Source of the DNA: Hansschlegelia plantiphila
Lineage (GTDB): Bacteria; Pseudomonadota; Alphaproteobacteria; Rhizobiales; Methylopilaceae
DNA: 64,000 nt
Reading direction: 5' to 3'
NCBI RefSeq assembly: GCF_027922265.1
Contig: NZ_BSFI01000008.1
Coordinates: forward strand, 326,001 to 390,000
How positions within the stretch are numbered: position 1 is the stretch's first letter; every line of letters starts with the position of its first letter. The notes beneath the pieces are model-generated. The model saw nothing but the letters and a program-made list of their open reading frames with translations, made no database searches and was not told the DNA's origin. The position numbers and the translations under genes were made by a program. Of the stretch, positions 1-8,621 are shown one piece after another.

Positions 1-630
1 GGTGAGACCGAGCTCCTGCTGCAGATCCATCAGCTCGAACTGGGTCTCCTCACGGAGCTTCTTGTCGAGCGCGCCGAGCGGCTCGTCGAGCAGCAGCACC
101 TTCGGGCGCTTGGCGAGCGATCGGGCGAGCGCGACGCGCTGGCGCTGGCCGCCGGAGAGCTGGTGAGGTTTGCGCGCGCCGAACGCCTCGAGCTTCACGA
201 GGCGGAGCATCTCCTTCACGCGCGTCTCGATCTCGGCCTTGCCGATGTTGTCCTGCTTCAGGCCGAAGGCGATGTTCTGCGCCACCGTCATGTGCGGGAA
301 CAGCGCATAGGACTGGAACATCATGTTCACAGGCCGCCGGTAGGGCGGCACGCCGGCGAGATCCTTGCCGGCGAGCGTGATGCGGCCGGAGGTTGGCGCC
401 TCGAAGCCCGCCAGCATCCGCATCAGGGTGGTCTTGCCGCAGCCGGACGGCCCGAGCAGCGCGAAGAACTCCCGCTGGTGGATGTCGATCGAGACGTTGT
501 CGACCGCGACGAAATCCCCGAAGCGCTTCACCACGTTCTCGAAGCGGATCAGCGGGACCGCCGAGGGATCGAGCCACGGCGCGAAGGAGCGGCGGATCGG
601 GCCGAGGGCTTTCTGAGCGGCTTTGGCCAT
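1..630 (-). CDS. potG: Putrescine ABC transporter ATP-binding protein, 3' end cut by window
   Basis: ATPase of an inner-membrane polyamine importer. 210 codons are visible from the ATG at 630; the C-terminal part, including most of the regulatory TOBE region, lies outside the window. Walker A GPSGCGKT is at residues 60-67, the Q-loop near Q106, the signature LSGGQ at 158-162 and Walker B LLLDEP at 179-184. The roughly 25-residue extension before the ABC domain resembles PotG more than PotA. The gene lies downstream of potF on the same strand, so a potF-potG(-potH-potI) operon continuing to the left is inferred. The substrate (putrescine rather than spermidine) is inferred from PotF and from the puuA-like neighbour. 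Confidence 0.9.
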   Translation of the reverse strand, partial: MAKAAQKALGPIRRSFAPWLDPSAVPLIRFENVVKRFGDFVAVDNVSIDIHQREFFALLGPSGCGKTTLMRMLAGFEAPTSGRITLAGKDLAGVPPYRRPVNMMFQSYALFPHMTVAQNIAFGLKQDNIGKAEIETRVKEMLRLVKLEAFGARKPHQLSGGQRQRVALARSLAKRPKVLLLDEPLGALDKKLREETQFELMDLQQELGLT

Positions 631-706
631 GGAGGATCCGGAGCGTGGAGGGGAGGCTATCGAAAAGGTCGTCATGCCGGCCGGAGCGGCGAGCCGGATC
701 GTTCCG

Positions 707-786
707 CCGTCATGGTCCGGCTTGACCGGACCATGACGGCGTCACGCTCGACGTCCGGCATGGGTCCTCCGGTCAAGCCGGAGGAC
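707..786. repeat. REPIN-like double palindrome between potF and potG
   Basis: Two perfect hairpins. Arms 707-720 and 726-739 (14 bp) enclose loop CTTGA. Arms 764-772 and 778-786 (9 bp) enclose loop TCAAG, the reverse complement of the first loop. The two halves therefore sit in opposite orientation, as in REP doublets. Related copies occur at 23961-24039, 21793-21815 and, degenerate, at 50831-50864. In the potF-to-potG transcript the structure lies just after the binding-protein gene, where hairpins often stabilise upstream mRNA. Confidence 0.8.
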
Positions 787-824
787 GACGACGCGGTTGG
801 TTTCGACGTTTGGCGAGCGTCAGA

Positions 825-1931
825 TCACCGCCCGCTCTTCGCCTTCGTCCAGGCGCGGGTCAGGGCGCGCTGGGTCTTGGAGTCCTCGATCGTCGGCACG
901 GTGTAGAGCCGCGCGAACACTTCCGGCGTCGGGTAGATCGAGGGGTTGCCCTTGACGCCTTCGTCGAGGAACTCCTGCGATTTCAGGTTGCCGTTGGCGT
1001 ATTGCACGAAGTTCGACGCCTTGGCCGCGACTTCGGGCTTCAGCATGTAGTTGAGGAAGATCAGCGCCTCTTCCGGGTGCGGCGCGTCGGCCGGGATCGC
1101 CATCTCGTCGAACCAGAGCTGCGCGCCCTCCTTGGGCAGCGAGTAGTCGATGTTGACGCCTTTCTTCGCCTCTTCGGCGCGGGTCTTGGCCTGGAAGATG
1201 TCGCCGGAATAGCCGACAGCGACGCAGATGTTCCCGTTGGCGAGGGCGTTGATGTATTCGGAGGAATGGAACTTGGTGATGTACGGCTTCAGCTTGGCGA
1301 GATGCTCGGCCGCTTTCTTCACGTTCTCGACGTTCGACCAGTCCGGGGACAGGCCGAGATAGGTCATCACCGACGGCAGAAGGTCCTCCGGGCTGTCGAG
1401 CAGCATGACGCCGCAGCCCTTCAGCTTCTTCAGGTTGTCGGGATCGTAGACCAACGCCCAGCTGTCGAGCGGCGCGTCGGGGAAGGCCTTCTTGACCTTG
1501 TCGACATTGTAGCCGATGCCGGTCGTGCCCCACATGTAGTTGATCGAATAGGAATTGTCCGGATCGTATTGGGCGACCCGCTTGTAGATCTCCGGCCAGG
1601 CGTTCACCAGGTTCGGAAGCTTCGACTTGTCCAGCTTCTGGAACACCCCGGCCTTGATCTGGCGCGACAGGAAGGTCGCGCTCGGGACCACCACGTCGTA
1701 GCCGGTCTTGCCGGTGAGCAGCTTGGTCTCGAGGATTTCGTTGGAGTCGAAGACGTCGTAGACGACCTTGATGCCGGTCTCGGCCTCGAAGTCCTTGAGG
1801 ATCTGGTCGTCGATATAGTCCGACCAGTTGTAGACGCGGACTTCCTTCTGCTGGGCGATCGCGGCGCCCGAGACGCCGAAGACCAGCCCGAGCGCGACTG
1901 TCCACGCGCTCACGAACCGTTTTAACGACAT
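825..1931 (-). CDS. potF: Putrescine-binding periplasmic protein
   Basis: 368-residue extracellular solute-binding protein that delivers polyamine to the PotGHI permease. A Sec signal peptide is evident: MSLKR, a hydrophobic stretch of about 18 residues, then a likely AIA-QQ cleavage near residue 26. The mature N-terminus VRVYNWSDYID is the standard start of PotD/PotF proteins, and the length fits the family. The ATG at 1931 was chosen because the signal peptide begins there and AGGGGA lies about 9 bases upstream; the frame stays open further upstream but without protein-like sequence. It is first in the pot operon and divergent from puuA. A PotF-like homologue with another amine ligand is possible. 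Confidence 0.9.
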   Translation of the reverse strand: MSLKRFVSAWTVALGLVFGVSGAAIAQQKEVRVYNWSDYIDDQILKDFEAETGIKVVYDVFDSNEILETKLLTGKTGYDVVVPSATFLSRQIKAGVFQKLDKSKLPNLVNAWPEIYKRVAQYDPDNSYSINYMWGTTGIGYNVDKVKKAFPDAPLDSWALVYDPDNLKKLKGCGVMLLDSPEDLLPSVMTYLGLSPDWSNVENVKKAAEHLAKLKPYITKFHSSEYINALANGNICVAVGYSGDIFQAKTRAEEAKKGVNIDYSLPKEGAQLWFDEMAIPADAPHPEEALIFLNYMLKPEVAAKASNFVQYANGNLKSQEFLDEGVKGNPSIYPTPEVFARLYTVPTIEDSKTQRALTRAWTKAKSGR

Positions 1932-2291
1932 GCGCGAAATCCCCTGACCCCCTCGACCCTGCGCGGGAGGCCGACCAACCCGAAGGCTAGCTCCGCCGAT
2001 CGAACCGCACAACAGATTTGCCAGCCCATTTCCGCGCCATCGCTGCGATCTTTCCGGGCCGGATTGATTTGGGGCGCCGGCTCGGGCAGGCTTGCCGCCG
2101 GATGCGCGGAGCTTTCCGCGCATCCGGCGGCATCGTTCCGCCGCGGGGCCGCCTCACACCTCCTCTCCTCGGCCCGATCCGGGAGCGGCCCGCCTGCAGC
2201 GACCGCGCTCTCCACGAGCGCAGCGTCGCCTTCGCCGGCTCGGGTCCGTCTCCGCCGGACAGCGGAGGGTGACGCCAGTCGGGTATTGAAA
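1932..2291. other. 360-bp divergent intergenic region with strong hairpins
   Basis: No gene is supported here. The region separates potF (leftward) from puuA (rightward) and must hold both promoters. An 18-bp perfect inverted repeat occupies 2093-2110 and 2115-2132 with a 4-base loop. Two smaller hairpins follow towards puuA: 2205-2210/2216-2221 and 2250-2255/2262-2267. No clear -35/-10 pair was recognised. A structured puuA leader or a shared regulatory site is inferred only from this arrangement. Confidence 0.6.
2093..2132. repeat. 18-bp perfect inverted repeat upstream of puuA
   Basis: Arms at 2093-2110 and 2115-2132 are exact reverse complements, with loop GCTT. The stem is about 75% GC. 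It lies 160 bases upstream of the puuA start and 162 bases upstream of the potF start. No T-run follows on either strand, so a simple intrinsic terminator is unlikely. It could be an operator, an RNA leader structure or a stray repeat. Confidence 0.8.
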
Positions 2292-3695
2292 ATGGGAAAG
2301 AAAAAGCGTTCGGAGCTCAAGGAGTCGATCGCCGATCGGCGCGGCGTCGCGAACGCCGAGGAAGGCCGCCAGTGGGTGGCCGACCGCGATATCGAGGAGA
2401 TCGAGTGCCTGCTGCCCGACCAGGCGGGCGTGGCGCGCGGCAAGATCATGCCGGCCCAGAAGTTCTTCCAGTCGCCGACGATGAACATGCCGTCGTCGAT
2501 CTTCCACCAGACGATCGCGGGCGGCTACGCCGATGACGACGAGATCGGCGGCGGCGATCCCGCCGACAGCGACCTCGTCCTGGAGCCGGACTTCTCCACG
2601 CTCTCGACCGTGCCGTGGGCCTCGGACCCGACAGCGCAGATCATCCACGACGCGTACCACCGCGACGGGCGGCCGGTCGAGGTGTCGCCGCGGGCGCTGC
2701 TGCGGCGCGTCGTCGATCTGTTCGACAACAAGGGCTGGGCGCCGATCGTGGCCCCCGAGATCGAGTTCTACCTCGTGAAGCCGAACACCGATCCGGACTA
2801 TCCTCTGGAGCCCCCCATCGGCCGCTCGGGACGGCCGGAAACCGGCCGGCAGTCCTACTCGATCTCGGCGGTCAACGAGTTCGACGAGCTGTTCGAGGAC
2901 ATCTACGACTACTCGGAGGCCCAGGGGCTCGAGATCGACACCCTCATCCACGAAGAGGGCGCGGCGCAGATGGAGATCAACCTCCGCCACGGCGCGCCGC
3001 TCGCGCTCGCCGACCAGGTCTTCCTGTTCAAGCGCACGATCCGCGAGGCCGCGCTCAAGCACAACATGTACGCGACCTTCATGGCGAAGCCGATCGCGAA
3101 CCAGCCGGGCTCGGCGATGCACATCCACCAGTCGGTGCGTGACGTGAAGACCGGCCGGAACATCTTCTCGGACGCCCAGGGCAAGCCCTCGACCGAGTTT
3201 TTCGGCTTCCTCGCCGGCACGCAGAAGTACCTGCCGGCGGTGATGAGCGTGCTCGCCCCTTACGTGAACTCGTATCGCCGGCTGACGCGCCATTCCTCCG
3301 CGCCGATCAACGTTCAGTGGGGCTACGACAACCGCACCACCGGCATCCGCGTGCCGCCTTCGGGGCCGGAGGCGCGGCGCGTCGAGAACCGGGTGCCGTC
3401 GTCCGACGCCAATCCCTACCTCGCGATCGCGGCGTCGCTCGCCTGCGGCTATCTCGGGATGATGGAGGGCCTGACGCCCTCGGAGCCGATCGACGGCTCG
3501 GCCTATGGCCTCGACTACGATCTGCCGCGCGGGCTGCTCGAGGCGGTCTCCGCCTTCGAGGACTGCGCCGGGCTGCAGGACGTGTTCGGCCGCACCTTCG
3601 TCGCGACCTACGCCTCGATCAAGCGCGCGGAGTTCGAGACCTTCATGCGCGTGATCAGCCCATGGGAACGCGAGTTCCTGCTGCTCAACGTCTAA
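2292..3695 (+). CDS. puuA: Glutamine synthetase family protein, probable gamma-glutamylputrescine synthetase
   Basis: 467-residue class-I glutamine-synthetase-fold enzyme. In the Puu pathway this family ligates glutamate to putrescine using ATP, the first step of putrescine breakdown. The catalytic domain is recognisable by EIEFYLV, the metal-binding segment HIHQSV and the ATP/glutamate-binding NRTTGIRVP. The divergent N-terminus (MGKKKRSELK) and the adjacent putrescine transporter favour PuuA over housekeeping GlnA. The ATG at 2292 was chosen because protein-like sequence begins there, although no strong Shine-Dalgarno is next to it. A GlnT/GlnA-like enzyme for another amine cannot be excluded. 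It probably acts in the cytoplasm on amine delivered by PotFGHI. Confidence 0.8.
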   Translation: MGKKKRSELKESIADRRGVANAEEGRQWVADRDIEEIECLLPDQAGVARGKIMPAQKFFQSPTMNMPSSIFHQTIAGGYADDDEIGGGDPADSDLVLEPDFSTLSTVPWASDPTAQIIHDAYHRDGRPVEVSPRALLRRVVDLFDNKGWAPIVAPEIEFYLVKPNTDPDYPLEPPIGRSGRPETGRQSYSISAVNEFDELFEDIYDYSEAQGLEIDTLIHEEGAAQMEINLRHGAPLALADQVFLFKRTIREAALKHNMYATFMAKPIANQPGSAMHIHQSVRDVKTGRNIFSDAQGKPSTEFFGFLAGTQKYLPAVMSVLAPYVNSYRRLTRHSSAPINVQWGYDNRTTGIRVPPSGPEARRVENRVPSSDANPYLAIAASLACGYLGMMEGLTPSEPIDGSAYGLDYDLPRGLLEAVSAFEDCAGLQDVFGRTFVATYASIKRAEFETFMRVISPWEREFLLLNV

Positions 3696-3704
3696 GCCCG
3701 GGCT

Positions 3705-3726
3705 CCTCCCCGCAGACGCGGGGAGG
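3705..3726. terminator. Hairpin between convergent puuA and secB
   Basis: A 9-bp perfect stem (3705-3713 with 3718-3726) has loop AGAC and lies ten bases after the puuA stop. No T-run follows, so it is either a weak bidirectional terminator or an mRNA-end stabilising hairpin. Confidence 0.5.
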
Positions 3727-3738
3727 GACGGGAAAGCC

Positions 3739-4209
3739 TCACGCCGTGCCTTCGGCCTCCTCGGCGCGGGCGCGGTAGAGCGCCGCGAAATCGACCGGGT
3801 CGATCATCAGCGGCGGGAAGCCGCCGTTGCGGACGCTGTCGGCCACGATCTGCCGGGCGAACGGAAACAGCAGGCGCGGGCACTCGATCATCACCACCGG
3901 ATGGATCTGCTCCTCCGGAATGTTGATGACCCGGAAGACGCCGCCATAGGTCAGGTCGACGCGGAAGATGAGCTGCTCGCCGTCCTTCGCCTGACCTTCG
4001 ATCGCGAGCTCGACCTCGAAGTCGGTCTCGCCGACCTTGCGGGCGTTGACGTTGACCTTGATCTCGATGTTCGGCGCGCTGGTGCGGGGCGCGAGCGAGC
4101 GCGGCGCGTTGGGGTTTTCGAACGACAGGTCCTTGGCGTACTGGGCGAGGACATTGATGGCGGGAGCCGCGTTCTCGGCGGTGGGCGCGCCGTTATTGTT
4201 GCTGGCCAT
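3739..4209 (-). CDS. secB: Protein-export chaperone SecB
   Basis: 156-residue cytosolic chaperone that keeps precursor proteins unfolded and hands them to SecA. The sequence carries the SecB core: [13 protein letters not shown] near residues 24-36, the EVEL beta strand, [11 protein letters not shown] and the [20 protein letters not shown] helix region near 110-130. Length is typical. The gene is convergent with puuA and lies 120 bp upstream of, and on the same strand as, the fxsA stop, an arrangement common in Hyphomicrobiales. Start ATG at 4209 gives the expected low-complexity MASNNNG leader. Confidence 0.97.
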   Translation of the reverse strand: MASNNNGAPTAENAAPAINVLAQYAKDLSFENPNAPRSLAPRTSAPNIEIKVNVNARKVGETDFEVELAIEGQAKDGEQLIFRVDLTYGGVFRVINIPEEQIHPVVMIECPRLLFPFARQIVADSVRNGGFPPLMIDPVDFAALYRARAEEAEGTA

Positions 4210-4329
4210 TCGTCTTTATCCTCGGGCGTCGGCTGGGCTATCGGCCGGTCCGCCATGGGCGGCCGCGATCGCGCGCGGCGTAGCACGGGGCTCGGCGAAG
4301 CCGCAAGGCGACGCTCGGGGTAAGACGGG

Positions 4330-4764
4330 TCAGGCCTCGCCGCCCGGCGGCGCCTCGCGCCACTCCCGACGGTCGAGCTCGATCAGGTCGGCGGGCGCGG
4401 CCCGCCTGCCGGGCGTCCGCGCCGTGACCGGCTGGCCGCCGAGCAGTCGCCGGAGACGCGTCCGGAACTCGGGCACCAGCGCGAGCACCCCGAGCGCGTC
4501 GGTCAGAAAGCCGGGCACCGCGAACAGAAGTCCGGCGAGCCCGCGCATCGAGTGGGACTTGTCGAGCGCGAAGGACATCACGCCGCCGCCGCGGACCCGC
4601 GTCTTCGCCTCGGTGAGGAGGGAGCTGATCATGGCGACGCCGATCAGCGAGATCGCAAGCTGCAGCAGGACCGCCTTACCAAGGCCGATGGCGCTGGCGA
4701 CGCCCACGAAAGCGAGCAGCTCGAGCACCGGCAGAATCAGTATTAGGCCGAGAATTCGGGGCAT
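4330..4764 (-). CDS. fxsA: FxsA family membrane protein
   Basis: 144-residue inner-membrane protein of the FxsA family, whose E. coli member affects phage T7 exclusion by F plasmids; its normal cellular role is not established. About four hydrophobic segments are visible: residues 5-25, 27-47, 73-100 and a shorter one. The typical glycine-rich loop RVRGGGVMS and the segment RGLAGLLFAVPGFLTDALG are both present. The C-terminus is charged and proline-rich. It is divergent from the Tim44-like gene across 181 bp and upstream of secB. Confidence 0.9.
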   Translation of the reverse strand: MPRILGLILILPVLELLAFVGVASAIGLGKAVLLQLAISLIGVAMISSLLTEAKTRVRGGGVMSFALDKSHSMRGLAGLLFAVPGFLTDALGVLALVPEFRTRLRRLLGGQPVTARTPGRRAAPADLIELDRREWREAPPGGEA

Positions 4765-4945
4765 GACGTATCCGTGAAGCGCCTGTTGGACCGTGAACAG
4801 CCGTCATGTGGGGACGATCCCGCGTCGGATTCAAGCCGATGCGACACGCGGCGTCTGGAATCGCACGTCGTCTTCATCACATATAGGAAGCGCCTGCGAG
4901 ATGCGCCCCGGCCGGAGCAGGCCTCAGAGACGACTGCGAGACGAG

Positions 4946-5662
4946 ATGAGCGACGGCTTCGACATCTACACGATCATCATCCTCGTGCTGGCGGTGTTCA
5001 TCTTCATCCGGCTGCGCTCGGTGCTCGGCACCCGCACTGGCCAGGAGCGTCGCCCGAGCGACCCGTTCATCGGCCGCCCCAAGCCGAAGACCGTCAGCGA
5101 CAAGGTCGTGCCGCTGCCGCAGCGCGCCTCCGAGCCGCAGCGGCCGACGCCCGTGACCGAGGCGCCGGAGCCCGCGGTCGACCGCTGGGCGGGCCTGGTC
5201 GAAGCCGACAGCGCAGCCGCTCGCGGCCTCGACCAGATCGTGGCGGCCGAGCGCGATTTCGACGCCCGCGGATTCGTCGCCGGCGCCCGCAGCGCCTATG
5301 AGATGATCGTGAACGCTTTCGCCTCCGGCGACCGCAAGACCCTGAAGCCGCTCCTCGCCCGCGAGGTGTTCGACAGCTTCTCCGCCGCGATCGCGGACCG
5401 CGAGAGCCGCGGCGAGACGGTGGAATCGAGCTTCATCTCGATCGACAAGGCCGATCTCGTCGGCGCCGAGGTGGTCGGACGCAACGCTCAGATCACCATG
5501 CGCTTCGTCTCCAAGCTGATATCGGCGACGCGCGACAAGGCCGGCGTCGTGATCGACGGCAGCCCGACCGAGATCGCCGACCTCGTGGACGTCTGGACGT
5601 TCTCGCGCGAGCTCAACGCCCGCGATCCGAACTGGCGGGTTATCTCGACCGCGGCTGTGTGA
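4946..5662 (+). CDS. Tim44-like domain membrane-anchored protein
   Basis: 238-residue protein with one N-terminal transmembrane helix (about residues 8-24, IIILVLAVFIFIRL). A proline- and charge-rich linker follows, then a C-terminal Tim44-like domain from about residue 100 (FVAGARSAYEMIVNAFASGD through WRVISTAAV). Mitochondrial Tim44 anchors the import motor; bacterial homologues such as TimA are membrane-bound proteins of uncertain function, possibly linked to protein translocation. That would fit the neighbouring secB and fxsA. The start at 4946 places the helix at the N-terminus; the longer open frame adds only implausible sequence. The next gene, mltA, begins 10 bp downstream. Confidence 0.85.
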   Translation: MSDGFDIYTIIILVLAVFIFIRLRSVLGTRTGQERRPSDPFIGRPKPKTVSDKVVPLPQRASEPQRPTPVTEAPEPAVDRWAGLVEADSAAARGLDQIVAAERDFDARGFVAGARSAYEMIVNAFASGDRKTLKPLLAREVFDSFSAAIADRESRGETVESSFISIDKADLVGAEVVGRNAQITMRFVSKLISATRDKAGVVIDGSPTEIADLVDVWTFSRELNARDPNWRVISTAAV

Positions 5663-5672
5663 GCGGCCGGCC

Positions 5673-6800
5673 TTGAGCGGTCGGAGGGTCGCGCTGGTGA
5701 CGCTCCTTGCGATGCTGGCGGCGGCGGGCGCAAAGGCGGACGCGGCGAGCCTGTCGCCTGTCGCCTTCTCGGCTATCCCGGGCTGGGCTGAGGACGATCA
5801 CGCCGCAGCGCTCGTGACGTTCAGAAAATCCTGTCAGGCGATCGACGCTTCGGCGGCCCCGCTCCGACCGGGAGTTCCCGGCGGCGCGGCGCTTGCGGCT
5901 GCATGCGCCCAGGCCGCGAAGGCCGATCCGGCCGGGGCCCGATCCTTCTTCGAACGGGTGTTTTCGCCGTTTCGCGTGGGGCGCGGCCAACTCACCGGCT
6001 ATTACGAGCCGGAGATATCGGGCTCGCTCAAGCCCACGCGGCGGCGCGACACGCCCCTGCTCGCGCGTCCCTCCGACCTCGTGTCGCTGGCGCAGGGTGA
6101 GACGGCGCCGGGCCTCCCGACGGGCTTGCAGGCGGCGCGACGCACGAGCGCCGGGCTGAAGCCCTATCCCACGCGCGCCGCGATAGAGGACGGCGCTCTC
6201 GCGGGCCGCGGGCTGGAGCTCGTCTATCTCGATCGCGTCGACGCCTTCTTCGTCCACGTGCAGGGCTCGTCCAGGGTGCGGCTTCCCGACGGGTCAGCGC
6301 TCCGGATCGCCTATGCCGGGCGGAACGGGCGGCCGTTCACCGCGATCGGACGGCTGTTGGTCCAGCGAGGCGAGATGACGCCGCAGACCGCGACCATGGC
6401 CTCGATCCGCGCCTGGCTCGCCGCCCATCCCGAAGACGGGCGCGCGCTGATGCGGCGTAACGACAGCTACATCTTCTTTCAGATCGACAAATCGCTTGCT
6501 CCCGCTGACGGCCCCCGCGGCGGACAGGGGACGCCGCTCACGGCCGGGCGCAGCCTCGCGGTCGATCGCACGGTGTGGCCATACGGGCTGCCGATGTACG
6601 TCGACGGCGTGACGCCCGACGGCGCGCCGCTGCGCCGCCTCACGATCGCCCAGGACACCGGCTCCGCGATCGTCGGAACCGCCCGCGGCGACTTCTTCGC
6701 CGGCTCCGGCGACGCGGCCGGCGCGCTCGCCGGCTCGATGCGCGACGACGCCGATTTCTTCGTTTTGCTGCCGAAGCCGACAAAGGACGCGGCGCGATGA
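5673..6800 (+). CDS. mltA: Membrane-bound lytic murein transglycosylase A
   Basis: 375-residue periplasmic enzyme that cleaves peptidoglycan glycan strands, forming 1,6-anhydromuramic ends. It has an N-terminal signal sequence ending near AKADAAS. The MltA domain is marked by GQLTGYYEPEISGS (about 109-122) and FFVHVQGSSRVRL. The C-terminal 3D domain has the catalytic-aspartate region AQDTGSAIVGTARGDFF. No lipobox cysteine is obvious at the signal-peptide end, so it may be soluble or differently anchored. The chosen start is TTG at 5673, 10 bp after the Tim44-like gene. Its stop overlaps the smr start by four bases (ATGA), implying coupled translation. Confidence 0.92.
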   Translation: MSGRRVALVTLLAMLAAAGAKADAASLSPVAFSAIPGWAEDDHAAALVTFRKSCQAIDASAAPLRPGVPGGAALAAACAQAAKADPAGARSFFERVFSPFRVGRGQLTGYYEPEISGSLKPTRRRDTPLLARPSDLVSLAQGETAPGLPTGLQAARRTSAGLKPYPTRAAIEDGALAGRGLELVYLDRVDAFFVHVQGSSRVRLPDGSALRIAYAGRNGRPFTAIGRLLVQRGEMTPQTATMASIRAWLAAHPEDGRALMRRNDSYIFFQIDKSLAPADGPRGGQGTPLTAGRSLAVDRTVWPYGLPMYVDGVTPDGAPLRRLTIAQDTGSAIVGTARGDFFAGSGDAAGALAGSMRDDADFFVLLPKPTKDAAR

Positions 6801-7375
6801 GCGGCGGACGGCGTCGACGGGTCGTCTCCGAGGCCGAGCTCGCGCTGTGGACGCGGGTGGTCGAATCGGTCCGGCCGCTTCCGGGACGCGAACTTCAGCC
6901 GATAACGCCCTCCGCGCCATTTGCGCCAGAGACGGCCGAACCCAAGAAACCGAGCCCACAGCCTGCGCGGACTTCCTCGCAGCCCGCGCCATACGCTCCG
7001 CCCGCGCCGCCGCCGCTCGCCCCGCTCGAGCACCGTCTGCGCCGGCGGCTGGCGCGGGGCGTCGTATCGATCGACGCCCGCATCGACCTCCATGGGCTGA
7101 GGCAGGACGAGGCGCACCGCCGGCTCGCGTCCTTCCTGATCGGCGCGCAGGCGAGCGGGTGCAAGGTGGTGCTCGTCATCACCGGCAAGGGACGGCCGTC
7201 GGCGGGCGACGAGCCTTACGGCTCGGAGCGCGGCGTGCTCAGGCGCTCGGTGCCGATGTGGCTCGGCTCGCCCGCCGCGCGCCAGATCATCGTCGGATTC
7301 GAGCAGGCCGACGTCGTCCATGGCGGCGCGGGCGCGCTCTATGTTCGAATCCGCAAGGGCGGCATGCGGCGCTGA
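6797..7375 (+). CDS. Smr/MutS2-C domain protein
   Basis: 192-residue protein with a proline-rich N-terminal half (about residues 40-80) and a C-terminal Smr domain. DLHGLRQDEAHRRL is at about 95-108 and VITGKGR near 128-134; these are the DxH and GxGxG-type motifs of Smr nucleases. Smr domains nick or cleave DNA or RNA; stand-alone alphaproteobacterial members are uncharacterised. The start ATG at 6797 overlaps the mltA stop, so the two are likely co-translated. It is convergent with upp, 16 bp away. Confidence 0.88.
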   Translation: MSGGRRRRVVSEAELALWTRVVESVRPLPGRELQPITPSAPFAPETAEPKKPSPQPARTSSQPAPYAPPAPPPLAPLEHRLRRRLARGVVSIDARIDLHGLRQDEAHRRLASFLIGAQASGCKVVLVITGKGRPSAGDEPYGSERGVLRRSVPMWLGSPAARQIIVGFEQADVVHGGAGALYVRIRKGGMRR

Positions 7376-7391
7376 TCATGCGGCGCGCCGC

Positions 7392-8021
7392 TCACTTCGT
7401 GCCGTAGAGCCTGTCGCCGGCGTCGCCAAGGCCGGGCTCGATATAGCCGTTCTCGTTGAGGCGCGTGTCGATCGCAGCCGTGAAGACCGGCACGTCGGGA
7501 TGGGCGGCGGCGAAGCGGGCGATCCCTTCGGGCGCTGCAAGAAGGCACAGAAAGCGAATGTCGCGCGCGCCCTCCGCCTTCAGCGTCGAAACGGCGTCGG
7601 TCGCCGAGTTGCCGGTCGCGAGCATCGGATCGACGACGATGACGAGCCGCTCGGACAGACCGGCCGGAGCCTTGAAGAAGTAGCGCTTGGCCGCGAGCGT
7701 CTCGTGGTCGCGATAGATGCCGACATGGGCGACGCGGGCCGACGGCACGAGATCGAGCATGCCGTCTATCAGGCCGTTGCCGGCTCGCAGGATCGACGCG
7801 AACACCAGCTTCTTGCCGGACAGACGCGGCGCGCTCATCCGCTGGATCGGCGTCTCGATCTCGACGAGTTCGACCGGCAGGTCGCGCGTGACTTCGTAGG
7901 CGAGCAGCAGCGAGACCTCGCGCAGCAGCAACCGGAAATCCGCGGTGGAGCATGTCTTGTCGCGAAGCAGCGTCAGCTTGTGCTGGACGAGCGGATGATC
8001 GCAGACGGTCACCTTGGCCAT
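7392..8021 (-). CDS. upp: Uracil phosphoribosyltransferase
   Basis: 209-residue enzyme converting uracil and PRPP to UMP in pyrimidine salvage. The PRPP-binding loop [15 protein letters not shown] lies at about residues 129-143, the N-terminal [13 protein letters not shown] is the family signature, and the uracil-recognition C-terminus [17 protein letters not shown] is intact. Length matches E. coli Upp (208). It lies 18 bp downstream of cdd on the same strand, forming a salvage unit: cytidine to uridine by Cdd, uracil to UMP by Upp. Confidence 0.97.
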   Translation of the reverse strand: MAKVTVCDHPLVQHKLTLLRDKTCSTADFRLLLREVSLLLAYEVTRDLPVELVEIETPIQRMSAPRLSGKKLVFASILRAGNGLIDGMLDLVPSARVAHVGIYRDHETLAAKRYFFKAPAGLSERLVIVVDPMLATGNSATDAVSTLKAEGARDIRFLCLLAAPEGIARFAAAHPDVPVFTAAIDTRLNENGYIEPGLGDAGDRLYGTK

Positions 8022-8039
8022 GGGGCTCTTTGTCCTTGC

Positions 8040-8450
8040 TCAGCGGCCAAGATTGTCGGGTCCGAAGCTCTCAGGCAGCAGATCGTCGACCGTGAACCGG
8101 CGGCGCACGCCCTCAGGTCCCGCGACCAGCACGACGGCGTCGCCCGCCGCGAATTCGCGGATGCGCTGCCGGCAGGCGCCGCACGGCGTGCAAAGCGCGT
8201 CGCCCTCTCCCAGCACCAGAATCGCGGCGAGCCGCCGCGCGCCCGACCCCGCCATCGCAGAGAGCGCCCCGGCCTCGGCGCAGGATCCCACGGGATAGGC
8301 GGCGTTCTCGACGTTGCAGCCGGCGTGGATCGCTCCGTCGGAGGTCACGAGCGCCGCGCCGACGCGGAAGCCAGAATAGGGCGCGTAGGCGTTTTCGCGG
8401 ACGGCTGAGCCGGCGGCGAACAGGGCGGCCACGGTTTCCTCGTCGATCAT
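8040..8450 (-). CDS. cdd: Cytidine deaminase
   Basis: 136-residue tetrameric-type cytidine deaminase, which hydrolyses cytidine and deoxycytidine to uridine derivatives. Zinc ligands are C57 (in SCAEAG), C90 and C93 (in CTPCGACRQ), and E59 is the catalytic glutamate; the substrate-binding NVENAAYPVGS precedes C57. The ATG at 8450 gives the normal family length. The frame remains open far upstream of it, but that extension has no homology-like character and overlaps the oppositely oriented DUF1194 gene. It is the first gene of the cdd-upp pair. Confidence 0.95.
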   Translation of the reverse strand: MIDEETVAALFAAGSAVRENAYAPYSGFRVGAALVTSDGAIHAGCNVENAAYPVGSCAEAGALSAMAGSGARRLAAILVLGEGDALCTPCGACRQRIREFAAGDAVVLVAGPEGVRRRFTVDDLLPESFGPDNLGR

Positions 8451-8621
8451 TCCCAATCCTTCGGCGGCGCGCGAAACGCCGCCGGCGACGCAGGATAGCG
8501 CGTGGCGCGGCGGAAGGCAGCTTCTGTGGGGAACATCGGAAACTGATGGCGGCTCCGATGCTTCGGCGCCATCGTCGGGATGTGACTTCCCGACCTGCTG
8601 CGAGCGCGGAGGGAAACGGCG

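Noticed and set aside
8040..8450. SCAEAG in place of the TICAER form in cytidine deaminase as a lost active site
   Set aside because: Zinc cysteines and the catalytic glutamate remain; this variant is common in Alphaproteobacteria.
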